The notes beneath the pieces were generated by a model. That model saw only the letters and a program-made list of their open reading frames with translations, made no database searches and had not been told where the DNA came from. A stretch of DNA of 64,000 nucleotides, from assembly GCA_019448385.1 (NCBI GenBank), contig JAGTXO010000010.1, positions 434,001-498,000 on the forward strand, in the 5' to 3' direction. The stretch is from Diacronema lutheri (taxonomy: Eukaryota; Haptophyta; Pavlovophyceae; Pavlovales; Pavlovaceae). Below are positions 32,535 through 43,000 of this stretch, piece after piece (the stretch's first letter is position 1; each line of letters begins with the position of its first letter). The translations under genes and the position numbers were made by a program.

Positions 32535-33922
32535 ATGAGCTACGCCCTTCCGTACCCGGATGAGGCGAGCACGGCCGTCGAGGGTGGCGACGCGCCGCGC
32601 GGGCCAGTCGCCGCGCCTCTCGGCTTTGTCGATCCCGCTCCGACCGCCCACACGCCCCAGGTCCCCGGCGCGACCCGCGTCGGAGCGTACGCGTCCGTGC
32701 CGCCGCCGCCCGGATTCGCTCCCGCGTCGCCCGAACGTACGGAGCTGCGCAACAGCGTCGACCTGAACGCGGCCGACCGAGCGGCGCTCAACTTACAGCA
32801 CATCCAGATTGCCCTCGCGCCCTCCACGGACGCGCTCGGCAGCGGCGGTGGCGGCGAAGGTGCTGGCGGCGGCGGCGGCGGCGCAGATAGCGGTGGAGCG
32901 CCCGGTTGCGTGGACGAGGCGAGCCGCGCGCCAGCTGGCGCGGAGCATGCGCGCGCACCGTCGCCGACGGCGGGCGCTTCGCGCGCGCGCGTCAGGCTGC
33001 GCACCGCCATTATGTCCGCGGCCTCCATGGATCCGTACCTCCGCGCGCGCCAGCGGCGGGCGGACCACTGGCGGCCGCTCCGCCTCCGCTTCGACCAGCC
33101 GCGCTACCATGGGCTGCCGCGGGCGGGCAAGGCGGACGGCGGCGGTGTGGCGACGTCACCGCCGCGCCACCAGCCGGGCAGCGCGCGCTCGCTCGCAAAT
33201 CTCTTCGCGCACGCGCAGCCGGTCGGCTGCGCGGGCCCCGGCTCGGCCAGCCCCAGCCTGAGCACGAGCGGCCCGCCGCACTTGCTGCGTGGTCGCTCAT
33301 CCGGCTTCGACCGCGCGGACGTGCGCTTGCTCCGCAACCACGACGCCAACGTGCAGATCCCCGACCAGATTGGCCTTTGGCTGACAGATCGTGACAACTA
33401 CGCACCGAACGCGCAGCTCGCCTCGCACCGGCCTCAGCGCATCCTGTACACGGCGCGCGTCTCGCTGCGCTTCAAGGACCACATCGTCGCGCAGTCGCCG
33501 TGCGCATACGCCCTTGCGTGCCCGTTCCCCGTGATGATCTTCCAATACGCTTACGACCTCTGGCGCGTCTATACGTGCGCCGGCTGCCCGGCAGGTGTCT
33601 CCTCGTGGGACCAGCCGATCCTCTGGCACTCCAAGGGCTACGGTGCGCGCGCGGCGCGCGCAGCACCGGCCCTGCTCGGCCGTGTCCGCCCCCTGCACCT
33701 TCGTCCGGATGAGCTTGCACCCTCGTCCGGACAAGCTGCATCCTCGTCCGGACAAGCTGCACCCTCTTCCGGACAAGCTGCACCCTCGTCCAGACAAGCT
33801 GCATACTCGTCCGGACAAGCTGCACCCTCGTCGCCGTCAGCCAGCGCTCTCGCGCGAATTGCGCACCAAGCGCAAGCGCCCGCGCCCGCGCCCGCGCCCG
33901 CGCCAACGTCCTTGGCCCCACT

Positions 33923-33974
<52 letters not shown>

Positions 33975-34956
33975 GCGCAGACTTACGCGCCTATTTCCAC
34001 GTGTATAACAACCGCGTCGAGGTGAACTACCCGACGGTACGCTGCCCGTGGGGCGTGCTCGGCTGCGGCTCGTGGAACGCGGACGACGTGCGCGTGCACT
34101 ACTTTGACCGCGGCTCTTTTGGCTTTCGCAGGGTCCCGTGCGCGACCCAGTGGCATTGCTGCTGGGTATGGGAGCCCTTTGGCGAGGTGGTCGGCAGACA
34201 ACGCTGCCCGTGTAACGGCCCGCTCGTCGACGCGCGCGGCACCGTGCGCTGTGGTCAGTGTTGGTGCGATCACTGGCTGTGCTCCACTTGCTGCTGCCAC
34301 TATCATTATCCCGGTGCGCGCGCGCCTCCCATATGCGCGCGCTCTGGTTGGAAGAGGGGGGGGGAGGGGGGGCGTGACAGCGCGCACGTGGCCGGTTTCG
34401 GAGCCCGCACGTCTCGGGGCTCGTGTGGCCGGCGCACGCCTCCGAGTTTGCGGCGCGCGGCATGACGCGCGCGCACGCGTCCGCGCGCGCGAAAATTGAC
34501 GTGCGCGGCGCGCGCGCGCGCGCAGGGCTCGTCGACGCCGAGGAGACTTCGACCGCATGCGACGTAGCCCTGCAGGCCTACTTTGATGGGGTCGATTTGA
34601 CGCAGGCCGAGTTCGACGAGCGGCTCGACCGCGCGCTCGCGTTCCGGTACCATCGGAAGCGGCGCGGCGCGCGTGGCGTTGCGTTGGGCACGGCCGCCTC
34701 GAGCAAGCAGTACGACCTCGACTCGCACGCCTACTCGCGCACGATGACGCTCGTCGCCGTGTCGATCGGCGCGGTGACCATTGCGATCCAGATCTTCGTC
34801 GTGATCGCGTTTGCGTTGTACGTGCAGTATCGCTCGCACCGGCAGTGGTACATTGATTACGCGCACACGCTCTCGCGGCCCGAGCACTACGAGCAGCTCG
34901 TGCAGAACGGGACGCGCGCCGTGGAGAACATTGTGCGAGGCGGAGGCGGAGAGTGA
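32535..34956 (+). CDS. Cys-rich protein with C-terminal membrane segment, unknown family
   Basis: Three exons, 32535-33642, 33981-34313 and 34526-34956, give 623 residues. Both introns start GTGCGC, end GCAG or CGCAG, and are phase 1. Residues 1-250 are low complexity. From about residue 275 the sequence looks folded: DQIGLWLTDRDNY, SLRFKDHIVAQSPCAYALACPFPVMIF, WRVYTCAGC. Exon 2 is Cys/Trp-rich: VRCPWGVLGCGSWN, CATQWHCCWVWEPFG, RQRCPCNG, CGQCWCDHWLCSTCCCHYH, about 17 Cys in 110 residues, suggesting metal binding or disulfides. Exon 3 has one membrane span (SIGAVTIAIQIFVVIAFAL) near residue 560 and ends NIVRGGGGE. I do not recognise the family. Confidence 0.65.
33694..33975. repeat. 21-bp minisatellite plus CGCGCC array inside intron 1
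   Basis: About seven copies of a 21-bp unit like CCTCGTCCGGACAAGCTGCA run from 33694 to 33840, then a (CGCGCC)n stretch at 33880-33975 reaches the splice acceptor. The frame of exon 1 stays open through all of it, so intron retention would add SSGQAAP repeats before a stop at 34023. Confidence 0.85.
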
Positions 34957-35168
34957 CGGCCCCTCTTTGGCCTCATCGTTCGTCTCGAGGAGGCAGAGGC
35001 TGCATCGCCGCCGTCTCGGAGTCGACACCAACTGTGCCCGCCTGTTCGAGCAACTGTGCGCAACTTTGCGTCGCCAGTCACTCAGTCACTGGCTCGTCCA
35101 ACGGCATAGTTCATTCCTCAGCTGGCGCCGGCATTTCAAGCCCAGCCGCGCCGGCGGCACAGGCCGCG

Positions 35169-38100
35169 ATGACGGCGAAGGCGGCGGCCTCGCTCGCGCT
35201 GGCGCTCGTGGCGGGCTTCGCGGTCGCGCTCGTCGCGCTGTCGCGCGGCCTGCCGCGCGCGCCGCCCGCGCCCCTCGGCATCGAGCACAACTGGAATTGG
35301 ACGGACCTCGTCGGCGGCGGCCGCCGCGCGGCGCACCGCTCTGTCGGCGAGCCGGGCGACCGGCGCTCGCACCTCGCGCAGGGGGTGCTCGCGCCGAGTG
35401 TTGAGCTGATCGGGATCCACCACACGCACGAGGTCTTTCGCAGTCGCTCGGACGTCGACCAATTACCCGCCGAACTCGCGCCGCCGTCGTCGCCGCCACC
35501 GAGCCCGCCGGGCCGCTCAGCCGCCGATGCGAGCGCCGTGGCCGCGGCCGCCGAGCGCGCGGCGGGCTGGCGGCGCGGCGATGCGTGGCCGGGCGGCGCG
35601 AGCTGCGCGCCTGGCCGAGATGACGCGTACCACTTGCTGCCCATGCCTGGCTGCGCTCCCGACTGCGCATCGTGCGATATGATTTGCCTGCCGCGCGTCG
35701 GTGCCGAAGCGGCCGACGCGGCCGTTACGTTCGCCGCGCGCGGTGGCCGGCTGGGCGGCGCGTGCTTCGAGTTGGGGTGCGCGCACCCGCTGGGCAACGG
35801 CTCGCGCGCGGGCGTGCGCTTCTTCAGCTACGCATGCGACCGCGCCGCCATGCTCGCCGTCGCCGCCGCGCGCGCGGCGAGCGGCGCGGCAGGCGGCGCG
35901 GCGGCCGACGCGCGCACCGACGCGCGCAACGCGGGCAGCGAGGCCGACGCGGGCTCGCTGGGCGAGGCCGACGCCCGCGGCGTGGTCCGCGAGGGCAACT
36001 ACAGATACCACCGCCCCGTCCACTCCGACGCGCCTGTCCCGCGCGTCACATCGCAATTTACCGATTTACCGCAATTTACCGATTTCCGGCCAGACGCGGG
36101 CGGCGGACACGTTGCCGGCGCGCCCGCGGGCGCCGCGCCGCGCGTGCGCGGCGGCGGCGGCGGGAGCGGCGCGCCGCTCGGCGGATCTGCGCCGCCATGC
36201 TTGCTCAGCATGGCGTCGGCCGACGGCACGTGGCCACTGCCGCCGGGCACATCGACTCGAACACGCCCGCTGTGGCTGTGGGCGCGCGCGCTCGTGTATG
36301 CGGTCGCCGTTTCGCTGTGCATTGTGGTGCCTGCGCTCGCGCTACTGCGCGAGGCGCGAGGCGCGCGGCGGCCGGCGGGCGCGGCGGCGGGCGCGGCGGC
36401 GGGCGCGGCGGTGAGCGCGGCGGACGACGAGGAGGCGGGCGCGCAGAAAGAGGCGCGCGCGCCCGAGCCTCGCGGTGCCGCTGCGGCTACGGCGGCCGTT
36501 ACGGCGGCCGTTACGCCGCTGGCCGCGCGCGAGCCCGAGCTCTCCCCTGCGGCCGCCTTCAAGCGCAATTTCCCGTCCGTTTCGCTCCGGGCGCCGCCGG
36601 CGCAGCCGCAGCCGCAGCCAGTGGCGGCGGCCGACCCACTGCCGCCGGCGACGGCGGCCGACTCGCCGCCGGCGGCGGCGGCGGCGGCGACGGCGACGGC
36701 GGCGGCGGCGACGGCGGCGGCGGCGGCGCCCGACGGCGCGCGCTCGCGCTCCGCTTGCGGGGCGGCGACGGTGGTAGGCACGGTGTTCGACGAGGCGTCG
36801 GCCGTTTCAATGGACGGGCGGCGCGGCACAGAGAAGCCGCTCACCTCCGCCGACATTTTACACCTCGAGCGCGAGCTGCGTGCCGAGCGGCGCGCGGCCG
36901 CTTCGGACGAGCGCGCGCCCGACGCGGCCGCGCGCGTCGCCGCGGCAGAGGCGCGCGTGCTCTTCGCGCGGCGCGTGCTTCTCGGCCTGCCCGTGGGTGA
37001 GGCGAGTGCACCACGCGCGGCAGGCGCCACCACGGCGCTGGCCGCGGCTGCAGACGCAGCGCGCGTGCAGCACGCGCGCGCTGCCGGCGTGGCCGAAGCT
37101 GCGGCAAAACGGCCGGCGGACAACGGTGACGGTGACGGTGACGGTGGCGGTGACGGTGACGGTGACGCGGAGCTTGCACGGTCACGCATGCGCGCACGCG
37201 CGACCGCTGGCTGTGCGCTGTGCGGCATGCTGCTCTTCGCGGCGCTCGTTGCGGCGCTCGAGTCCGGAGCGCTCCTCGGTCGCCATTTTGACCCGCTGAC
37301 CGTTACGCCTCGCGAAACCGCCGGTCTCGTCGCGCCTCCGCTTGTGGTGCTTGCCGATTGGCTGATGGCCGGTGCGGACGGCACCGCGCGGCGCGAGCCG
37401 CGCGGCGGTCGCCGCCGCCTGCTCGGCCACGCGCACAGGCGCGACGAGAACGACGTGGCCGCGTCGACGCTCGGCGGCGCGTCCGTGCGCGCCGAGCCGC
37501 CGTCGGGCGCGGAGGCGTCGCCCGCGGCGGCGGCGGCGGCGCGGCCCAACGTGCTCCTCTACCTCGCCGCCGACCTCGGCTATGCCGATCCGAGCGTCTT
37601 CGCGCGGCACGCGATCGGGCGGTCGCTGCCTGCCCAACCGACCCCACACCTCGCGCAGCTCTCACGGGACGGCTTGATGCTCACGCACTACTTGACCGAG
37701 GCGCACTCGACGCCGGCGCGCGCGGCGCTGCTCACCGGCCGCTACCCCGCGCGCTACGGCCTCGCCGGCGGCGAGGCGGGCCCGCAGCGCTCGCAGTGGG
37801 CCACCGGCGCGCCCGCCGGCCTCCGGCGATCCGAAGCCACGCTCGCCGCCATCCTTCGCGCCGCGGGCTACGAGACGGGCTTCTCGGGCGTGTGGGAGCT
37901 GGGCGTGGGCGCGGCCGACGGTGCGGACGATGGCGCCGCCGCGCGCGCCGACGCCGACGTTGCGCGCGGCGGCGAGCTGGCCGAGCTTTTCGCGCGCGCG
38001 CGTGAGGCGAGGCGCGGCGGCGGCGACGGCGACGGCGTGCGCGAGCCGCGTGGCGCGCGCAACCTCACGTTCGCGCTGCTGCCGGCGCAGCACGGCTTCG

Positions 38101-39623
38101 ACACGTCGCTTGTCCTGCCGCTCGCGCACAATGGCCTGTGCGACCCGCGTCCCGCGCCGTGCGGCACGGACGGCTGCGCGCGCGCGCGCGGCGCGGGTCG
38201 CGCGCAGCCGCCCGCTGGGTACGCGCGCTCGGCCGCGTGGTGTCCCCTAATCGCCAACTCGACGATCGTGCAGCAGCCGACGTACATGCACGGGCTCGCG
38301 GCCAACCTGCGCGAGCACGCGCTTCGCTCGATCCAGGCCGCAGCCGCGCACCGCCGCCCATGGTTGCACGTCTTCGCCGACCCACACCCTGCGGCGCCGC
38401 AATTCGCCGCGCATGGCGCGCCCGACGGCACGCGGTTCGGCGCGGCGCTCGCCGAGCTGGACGAGACGCTCGGCGCGCTGCTCGCCGAGATCGACGCGCT
38501 TGGTCAAGCCGAGTCAACGCTCGTCGTCTTTGCAGCGGTGAGTGGGCCGGCGCTTGAGTCCGGCCGCGCCGAGTCCGGCCATACGGGCGGCCTGCGCGGC
38601 GGCAAGGGGCAGGTTTGGGAGGGCGGGCTGCGCGTGCCCGCCATCGTGCGCTGGCGTGGGCTCGTGCCCGCCGCGACCGTCTCCGACGCGCCCGTCCGCT
38701 CGCTCGACTGGTTGCCAACGATCATCTCGCTCGCGCGCGCGCCCGTGCCAGCCGCTCGCGCCGCGCTGCGCGCGCTCGACGGCGTCGACCAGTCGCGCTT
38801 TCTGCGCACGGCGGTGGCGGCCTTCAACCCGTGGCTGATTGGGCCGGACGGGCTGGGCGCGACGCGCGCGCAGCTTCACTTCTGCGGCGCGCGCGTGATC
38901 GGCGCGCGCGTGCGCAACATTAAAATCCTCTGGGCGACGCAACGCTGGGCCCAACCGGACGACCTGCCGGGCGGCCCGCGCGGCGGGTGGGCGCCCGACG
39001 TATGCGAGCAGTGCTGCCCGCGCGCGGGCTGGGCCGAGCGTGCGCCGTTCGGCGCGCAGTCCGGCTGCGGCTGCGACGACAGTTCGCTCGACTGGCACAA
39101 CCCTCCACTTGCTTTCGACGTGGCCGCTGATCGCAACGAGACGCGGCCGCTCGGCGCCGGCGCGCTGTACGACGAGGCCGTCGCGCTCGCGATTGCGGAG
39201 CGCGCGCGCGTCGAGCGCGAGCTCGCGCGCATCGGCGACGACGCGCCCCCCGCGCCATGCCTGACGTGTCTCGTGCCCTTGCCGCTCAGCGCGTGGCCCT
39301 GCTGCGGCGGCCGGAGCGGCCGCGGCGACCCGCGGTGCGGCGAGACGCGCGGCGTCGAGCTGCAGCGGATACTTGGCGGCGGCTCGCTGCCCGCGCAGGC
39401 CGACGCGCTCGCGCGGCTCGTGCACGACTGCACCGCCGCCGACGACCTCGCCTTTTCGCTCGCGCAGATCATGCGCCCGCGCGCGGCGGCCGCGCCCGCC
39501 GGCGGCGAGGTCGGCGACGGGCGCGGCGAGGACGGGTTAGACCTAGCGCGACCGTGCACGTGCAACCTGTGCGCGCCGGGCACGGCGGAGGGGCGCGGCG
39601 CGTGCGCGGGCGGCTGGCGCTGA
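35169..39623 (+). CDS. Membrane-anchored sulfatase-like protein with degenerate active site
   Basis: 1,484 residues from the ATG directly before a signal-anchor (LALALVAGFAVALVAL). Two more hydrophobic spans lie near 367-393 and 678-703. Residues ~790-1250 follow the sulfatase fold: RPNVLLYLAADLGYADPS, PTPHLAQLSRDGLMLTHYL, HSTPARAALLTGRYPARYG, AAGYETGFSGVWELG, GGKGQVWEGGLRVPAIVRW. Usual catalytic residues are changed. The metal-binding DD pair is AD, the formylglycine Cys is Ser847, the GKWHLG motif is GVWELG, and the late DNG motif is VSG. Eukaryotic sulfatases need Cys at that position, so this is probably not an active sulfatase. The first 500 residues, with paired Cys (PGCAPDCASCDMIC), are of unknown type. 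It could be two genes fused by my reading, but no stop separates them. Confidence 0.7.
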   Translation: MTAKAAASLALALVAGFAVALVALSRGLPRAPPAPLGIEHNWNWTDLVGGGRRAAHRSVGEPGDRRSHLAQGVLAPSVELIGIHHTHEVFRSRSDVDQLPAELAPPSSPPPSPPGRSAADASAVAAAAERAAGWRRGDAWPGGASCAPGRDDAYHLLPMPGCAPDCASCDMICLPRVGAEAADAAVTFAARGGRLGGACFELGCAHPLGNGSRAGVRFFSYACDRAAMLAVAAARAASGAAGGAAADARTDARNAGSEADAGSLGEADARGVVREGNYRYHRPVHSDAPVPRVTSQFTDLPQFTDFRPDAGGGHVAGAPAGAAPRVRGGGGGSGAPLGGSAPPCLLSMASADGTWPLPPGTSTRTRPLWLWARALVYAVAVSLCIVVPALALLREARGARRPAGAAAGAAAGAAVSAADDEEAGAQKEARAPEPRGAAAATAAVTAAVTPLAAREPELSPAAAFKRNFPSVSLRAPPAQPQPQPVAAADPLPPATAADSPPAAAAAATATAAAATAAAAAPDGARSRSACGAATVVGTVFDEASAVSMDGRRGTEKPLTSADILHLERELRAERRAAASDERAPDAAARVAAAEARVLFARRVLLGLPVGEASAPRAAGATTALAAAADAARVQHARAAGVAEAAAKRPADNGDGDGDGGGDGDGDAELARSRMRARATAGCALCGMLLFAALVAALESGALLGRHFDPLTVTPRETAGLVAPPLVVLADWLMAGADGTARREPRGGRRRLLGHAHRRDENDVAASTLGGASVRAEPPSGAEASPAAAAAARPNVLLYLAADLGYADPSVFARHAIGRSLPAQPTPHLAQLSRDGLMLTHYLTEAHSTPARAALLTGRYPARYGLAGGEAGPQRSQWATGAPAGLRRSEATLAAILRAAGYETGFSGVWELGVGAADGADDGAAARADADVARGGELAELFARAREARRGGGDGDGVREPRGARNLTFALLPAQHGFDTSLVLPLAHNGLCDPRPAPCGTDGCARARGAGRAQPPAGYARSAAWCPLIANSTIVQQPTYMHGLAANLREHALRSIQAAAAHRRPWLHVFADPHPAAPQFAAHGAPDGTRFGAALAELDETLGALLAEIDALGQAESTLVVFAAVSGPALESGRAESGHTGGLRGGKGQVWEGGLRVPAIVRWRGLVPAATVSDAPVRSLDWLPTIISLARAPVPAARAALRALDGVDQSRFLRTAVAAFNPWLIGPDGLGATRAQLHFCGARVIGARVRNIKILWATQRWAQPDDLPGGPRGGWAPDVCEQCCPRAGWAERAPFGAQSGCGCDDSSLDWHNPPLAFDVAADRNETRPLGAGALYDEAVALAIAERARVERELARIGDDAPPAPCLTCLVPLPLSAWPCCGGRSGRGDPRCGETRGVELQRILGGGSLPAQADALARLVHDCTAADDLAFSLAQIMRPRAAAAPAGGEVGDGRGEDGLDLARPCTCNLCAPGTAEGRGACAGGWR

Positions 39624-40092
39624 GAGTCCCGCCTCATTTCACGTTTTGAAAAGTCGAGGAATATGCCCGCTAGCCTTCTGCGTCGCATGGCACTGCGCGG
39701 TGAGCCGGGCGGGCCGGCGCCCTACGCGCCCTACTGCCGCGTGCAATTGTACTCCAAGCCGTGGGTCCAGCTGCCGCGCACGCCCAGATGCCGCTTCCGC
39801 CTGACTTCAAAATATGGCTCGCAAAGGTGAGGGCCCATCCTGCGCGACGCACTGGCCGGATTTGCGGGCTCGGCAGATCCGGCGATCGCGAGCGCCGCCG
39901 TGCGCGCGTGCTGCACGGCGTGGTACCAAGGGCGCGCGCGCGTGCGTCGACACGGCTGCGCCGCTCATCCTGACCAACGCGAGCTGGGCCGAGTTGAGGG
40001 CACGCCCGCTCGCACGGGCGTGGCCGTGCCTAGACCCACGCGTCTTGACGGACCCTCAGGGGACGCACGCAACATCAGACACGCAATCCCAG
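39624..40092. other. Intergenic, possible tiny exons
   Basis: No gene can be fixed. A 57-codon frame from ATG 39663 (MPASLLRRMALRG) and a fragment LPPDFKIWLAK followed by GTGAGG at about 39828 look exon-like, as does AGSADPAIASAAVRACC further on, but I could not join them in phase. Confidence 0.3.
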
Positions 40093-43000
40093 TCACAGGT
40101 CCCAGCGGGTGATCTCATAGTCAAGCGAGAGGCGGAAGGGCAGTTTCCTAAGCGGCTCGATGGTGCACATCACCTGGCTCAGTGCGCTCTGCGAGGCGGC
40201 AGGACCGGCGTGCGGGCAGCATGGCGGGCAGGCGTACCGTGAGCGTGGCCCGAAGCCATGCAAGCACGCGCGGCCACGCAGCCGCGCCGACGGCGCGGGC
40301 ATGCGCGCGCTCGCGGGCGTGCCAGGCGCACCTCGGACGCGCGAACGAAGGCCCACGTCTCGTAGAACTTGGTCATCGTCGGCTCGTCGCGCGTGAGGAT
40401 GGCGATCCACTCGTGCAGCAGCAGGTCGTTGAGCCCCTGGCAGACAAACGATCGGAATTTAATATTCGGGTTGTTTGCCATCCCCTCGTGTTCGTTCACC
40501 TGCGTGGCGGTGCGCGGCGGTTGGGGGCGGGCGGCTGACAGACTCAGCGGGCGAGGGTGGGGGCGCGGGCGGAGGGTGGCGGCCCGGGCGGAGGGTGGCG
40601 GTGCGAGGCGGTTGGGGACGGATGTGGGGGTTGGGGCGTGGTGGCGGGTGGTGGCGGGTGGTGGGGGGTGGGGGGTGGGGGGGGGGGGGGGGGGGAGCGG
40701 GGGAGTACAGGACCGCTCGGCCAAGGCCGAGGGCACAGGAGCACGGGCGGCCATGCTGCTGCCCGGGGCCGTACCTGCACGACCGCCATCGTGAGTGAAG
40801 CCTCTCCCGGCGTGAGCTCTCTGCCGAGTGCCAAGCCCATCTCGTGCACCTGCGCGCATGGCGCGACGGGCGGCGCGCGCGTCGCGGCGCAGTGCGCGGG
40901 ATGCCACGCGGCCGTGAGGCACGCGCGCCGGTCACAAGGTCACGCGCACGCGCGCACGCGCGCGCGGTGGCGCACCGCGTCCGCCGCGGACTGGACAAAG
41001 TCCCAGATGTGATAGCGGCCAATGAGCTTAAAGCTCTTAAAGCCGTGCAGCATCACGCGTGAGAGCGCGGTGCACAGCTGCCCGCGCACGAGCACGGCGA
41101 TCTCCTTGTTCGCCGCGTCGTCGCCCAACTCAACGGTCGTGTCGTTGAGCGGCACGGCGCCGCCCGCGTCCGCGCCAAAGTGGAGCTGAATCGCTCGCGC
41201 GGCGGCCTGCAGGCCAGAGAGCGCGTCGTTTGGCGGCGGGATAATGCTTCGCGCACCGCCGCCCTGCGCCGCGAACGACGCGCGCTGCGAGCGCTGCGCG
41301 CCGCCCACGCCCCCGCGCGAGTCGACGTTCTGCCGGCCGTCAGCCGCGCCCAGTCCGTCGCGCGTGCCGGCCATACCAAGAAGATCAAGAAGGCCGACAG
41401 ACCACGTGCCCTTGGCGACGCCCGCGCCGACCGCCGACTGCCGCCGGGCGCTCCCGCCGCCGCTGCCGCCACCTCCGCCGGCGGTGGCGGCGAGCGCAGG
41501 CGAGGGCGCGCCCGCAGCGGGGCCCTGCGTAGCGCGCTCTCGCTCCCGGACTGCCCGATCCATCACAGTCCGGATGTGCGCCTCGAGGTCGGCGGGCGCC
41601 ATCGCGCCGGCCTGCGCGCCTCCGGCGGACGCGGCGAGCTTCTCCTCGAGAAGCGCGACGCGCTCCTGCTCGGTCTGCATCATCCGCACGACGGCGGCGA
41701 GCTTCTCCTCGAGGCGCGCAATGCGCTCCTCGCACGCGACGAGCGCCGCGGCGGGCACGAAGCCGCCGCCGCCGAGCGACGGCGGGTGGTGCGCGGCGAC
41801 GGCGGCGGCGTCGGCGGCGTCGGCGGCGGCGCGCTGGCGCGCGAGCAGCGCCGCGCGGTATATCGCCACCTCCTCGTCGCTCGCGCCGTCGCTCGGCGGT
41901 GGCGGCACGGGCGGGAGCGGGGGCGGCGGAGGCGCACGATGGCGGCTCGCGTAACGGCTCGCGTCATGGAACCGGCCGCCGCCGGCAGGCACCGCGCCGA
42001 GCCGGCCGGCATTGGCGGCGTTGGCGAGCTCGCGCACGCGCGCGAGCTCCAGCTTGGTCGCGGCGCGCTTCGCCGCCTCCTCCTCCGCCGAGCGCTGCAG
42101 CGCGTCGAGGCGACGCGCCTCGCGCGCCGCCGCGAGCGGCGCGCGCGTCGCCGCGCGCGCGAGCAGCCCGCGCGACGTACGCTGCACGAGGAAGGTGGCC
42201 CACAGCTGGCGGTGCTGCCGCGCGACGACGATCTGCCGGCGCGCCGCCGCCTGCAGGCACACGGCCGCGCGCGTGCGCACGAGCTCCTTGGCACGCCGTA
42301 ACGACAGCTTTGGCCGGTTCGTCAAAAGCGTTACGACCCCGAAGAGGCGGCGGATGCGCGCGCGCGCGCGCAGCTCGCGCAGCGTGGCGGCGATGCGCAG
42401 GTAGGCGACGACGGCGATCGTGTGCCTGCGGAAGCGCTTGCGAATCAGCCAGATCCGCACCTGCCCGCCATCGTGCGACGGCGGTGGGCGCAGTGCGCGC
42501 AGTGCAGTCGGGGCGCGCGGGTTTTAGAAAGCGGCGGGAGATACGAACAGCGGCGGGAGGTACGCGCGGCGCGCGCGGCGCGCGGCCGCGCGCTGAGCGA
42601 GCCGCCCGGCATGCCCCATCGCACGATGCGCGCGCCGCGTCGCGCGCGCAGCGCCTTGCCTTATTCACGATGTCGGGCGCGAGCTCCTCGTACTCTGACG
42701 AACGCAGCTCGTCGAGAAACGCGAGCTTGCCCTGCACGCGCGATGGCGGGCAGCGGCGGGTGTTGGCGTGCGCGTGTTCCGCGCGCAGCGCACGTGGGTA
42801 AGGACGTGCGCGCGCGCGCGCGCGCGCGCGCGCGCGCGTTGGGTTGAGATGGTGGCGTGCACGCGCGCGTGTTCCGCGCCGCCGCCAACAGCAATGGCGG
42901 CGGTCACATCCCACGCCTGCGGGCATCGCGGAGGGTGCGTGCCGGCACGGCAACGCGACGGCGCTAGCGGCGGCGCTGGCGGCGGCGCTGGCGGCGGCGC

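Noticed and set aside
34953-35168. N-terminal extension of the sulfatase-like protein
   Set aside because: It would place a signal-anchor 75 residues inside; the internal ATG directly before the hydrophobic segment is the better start.
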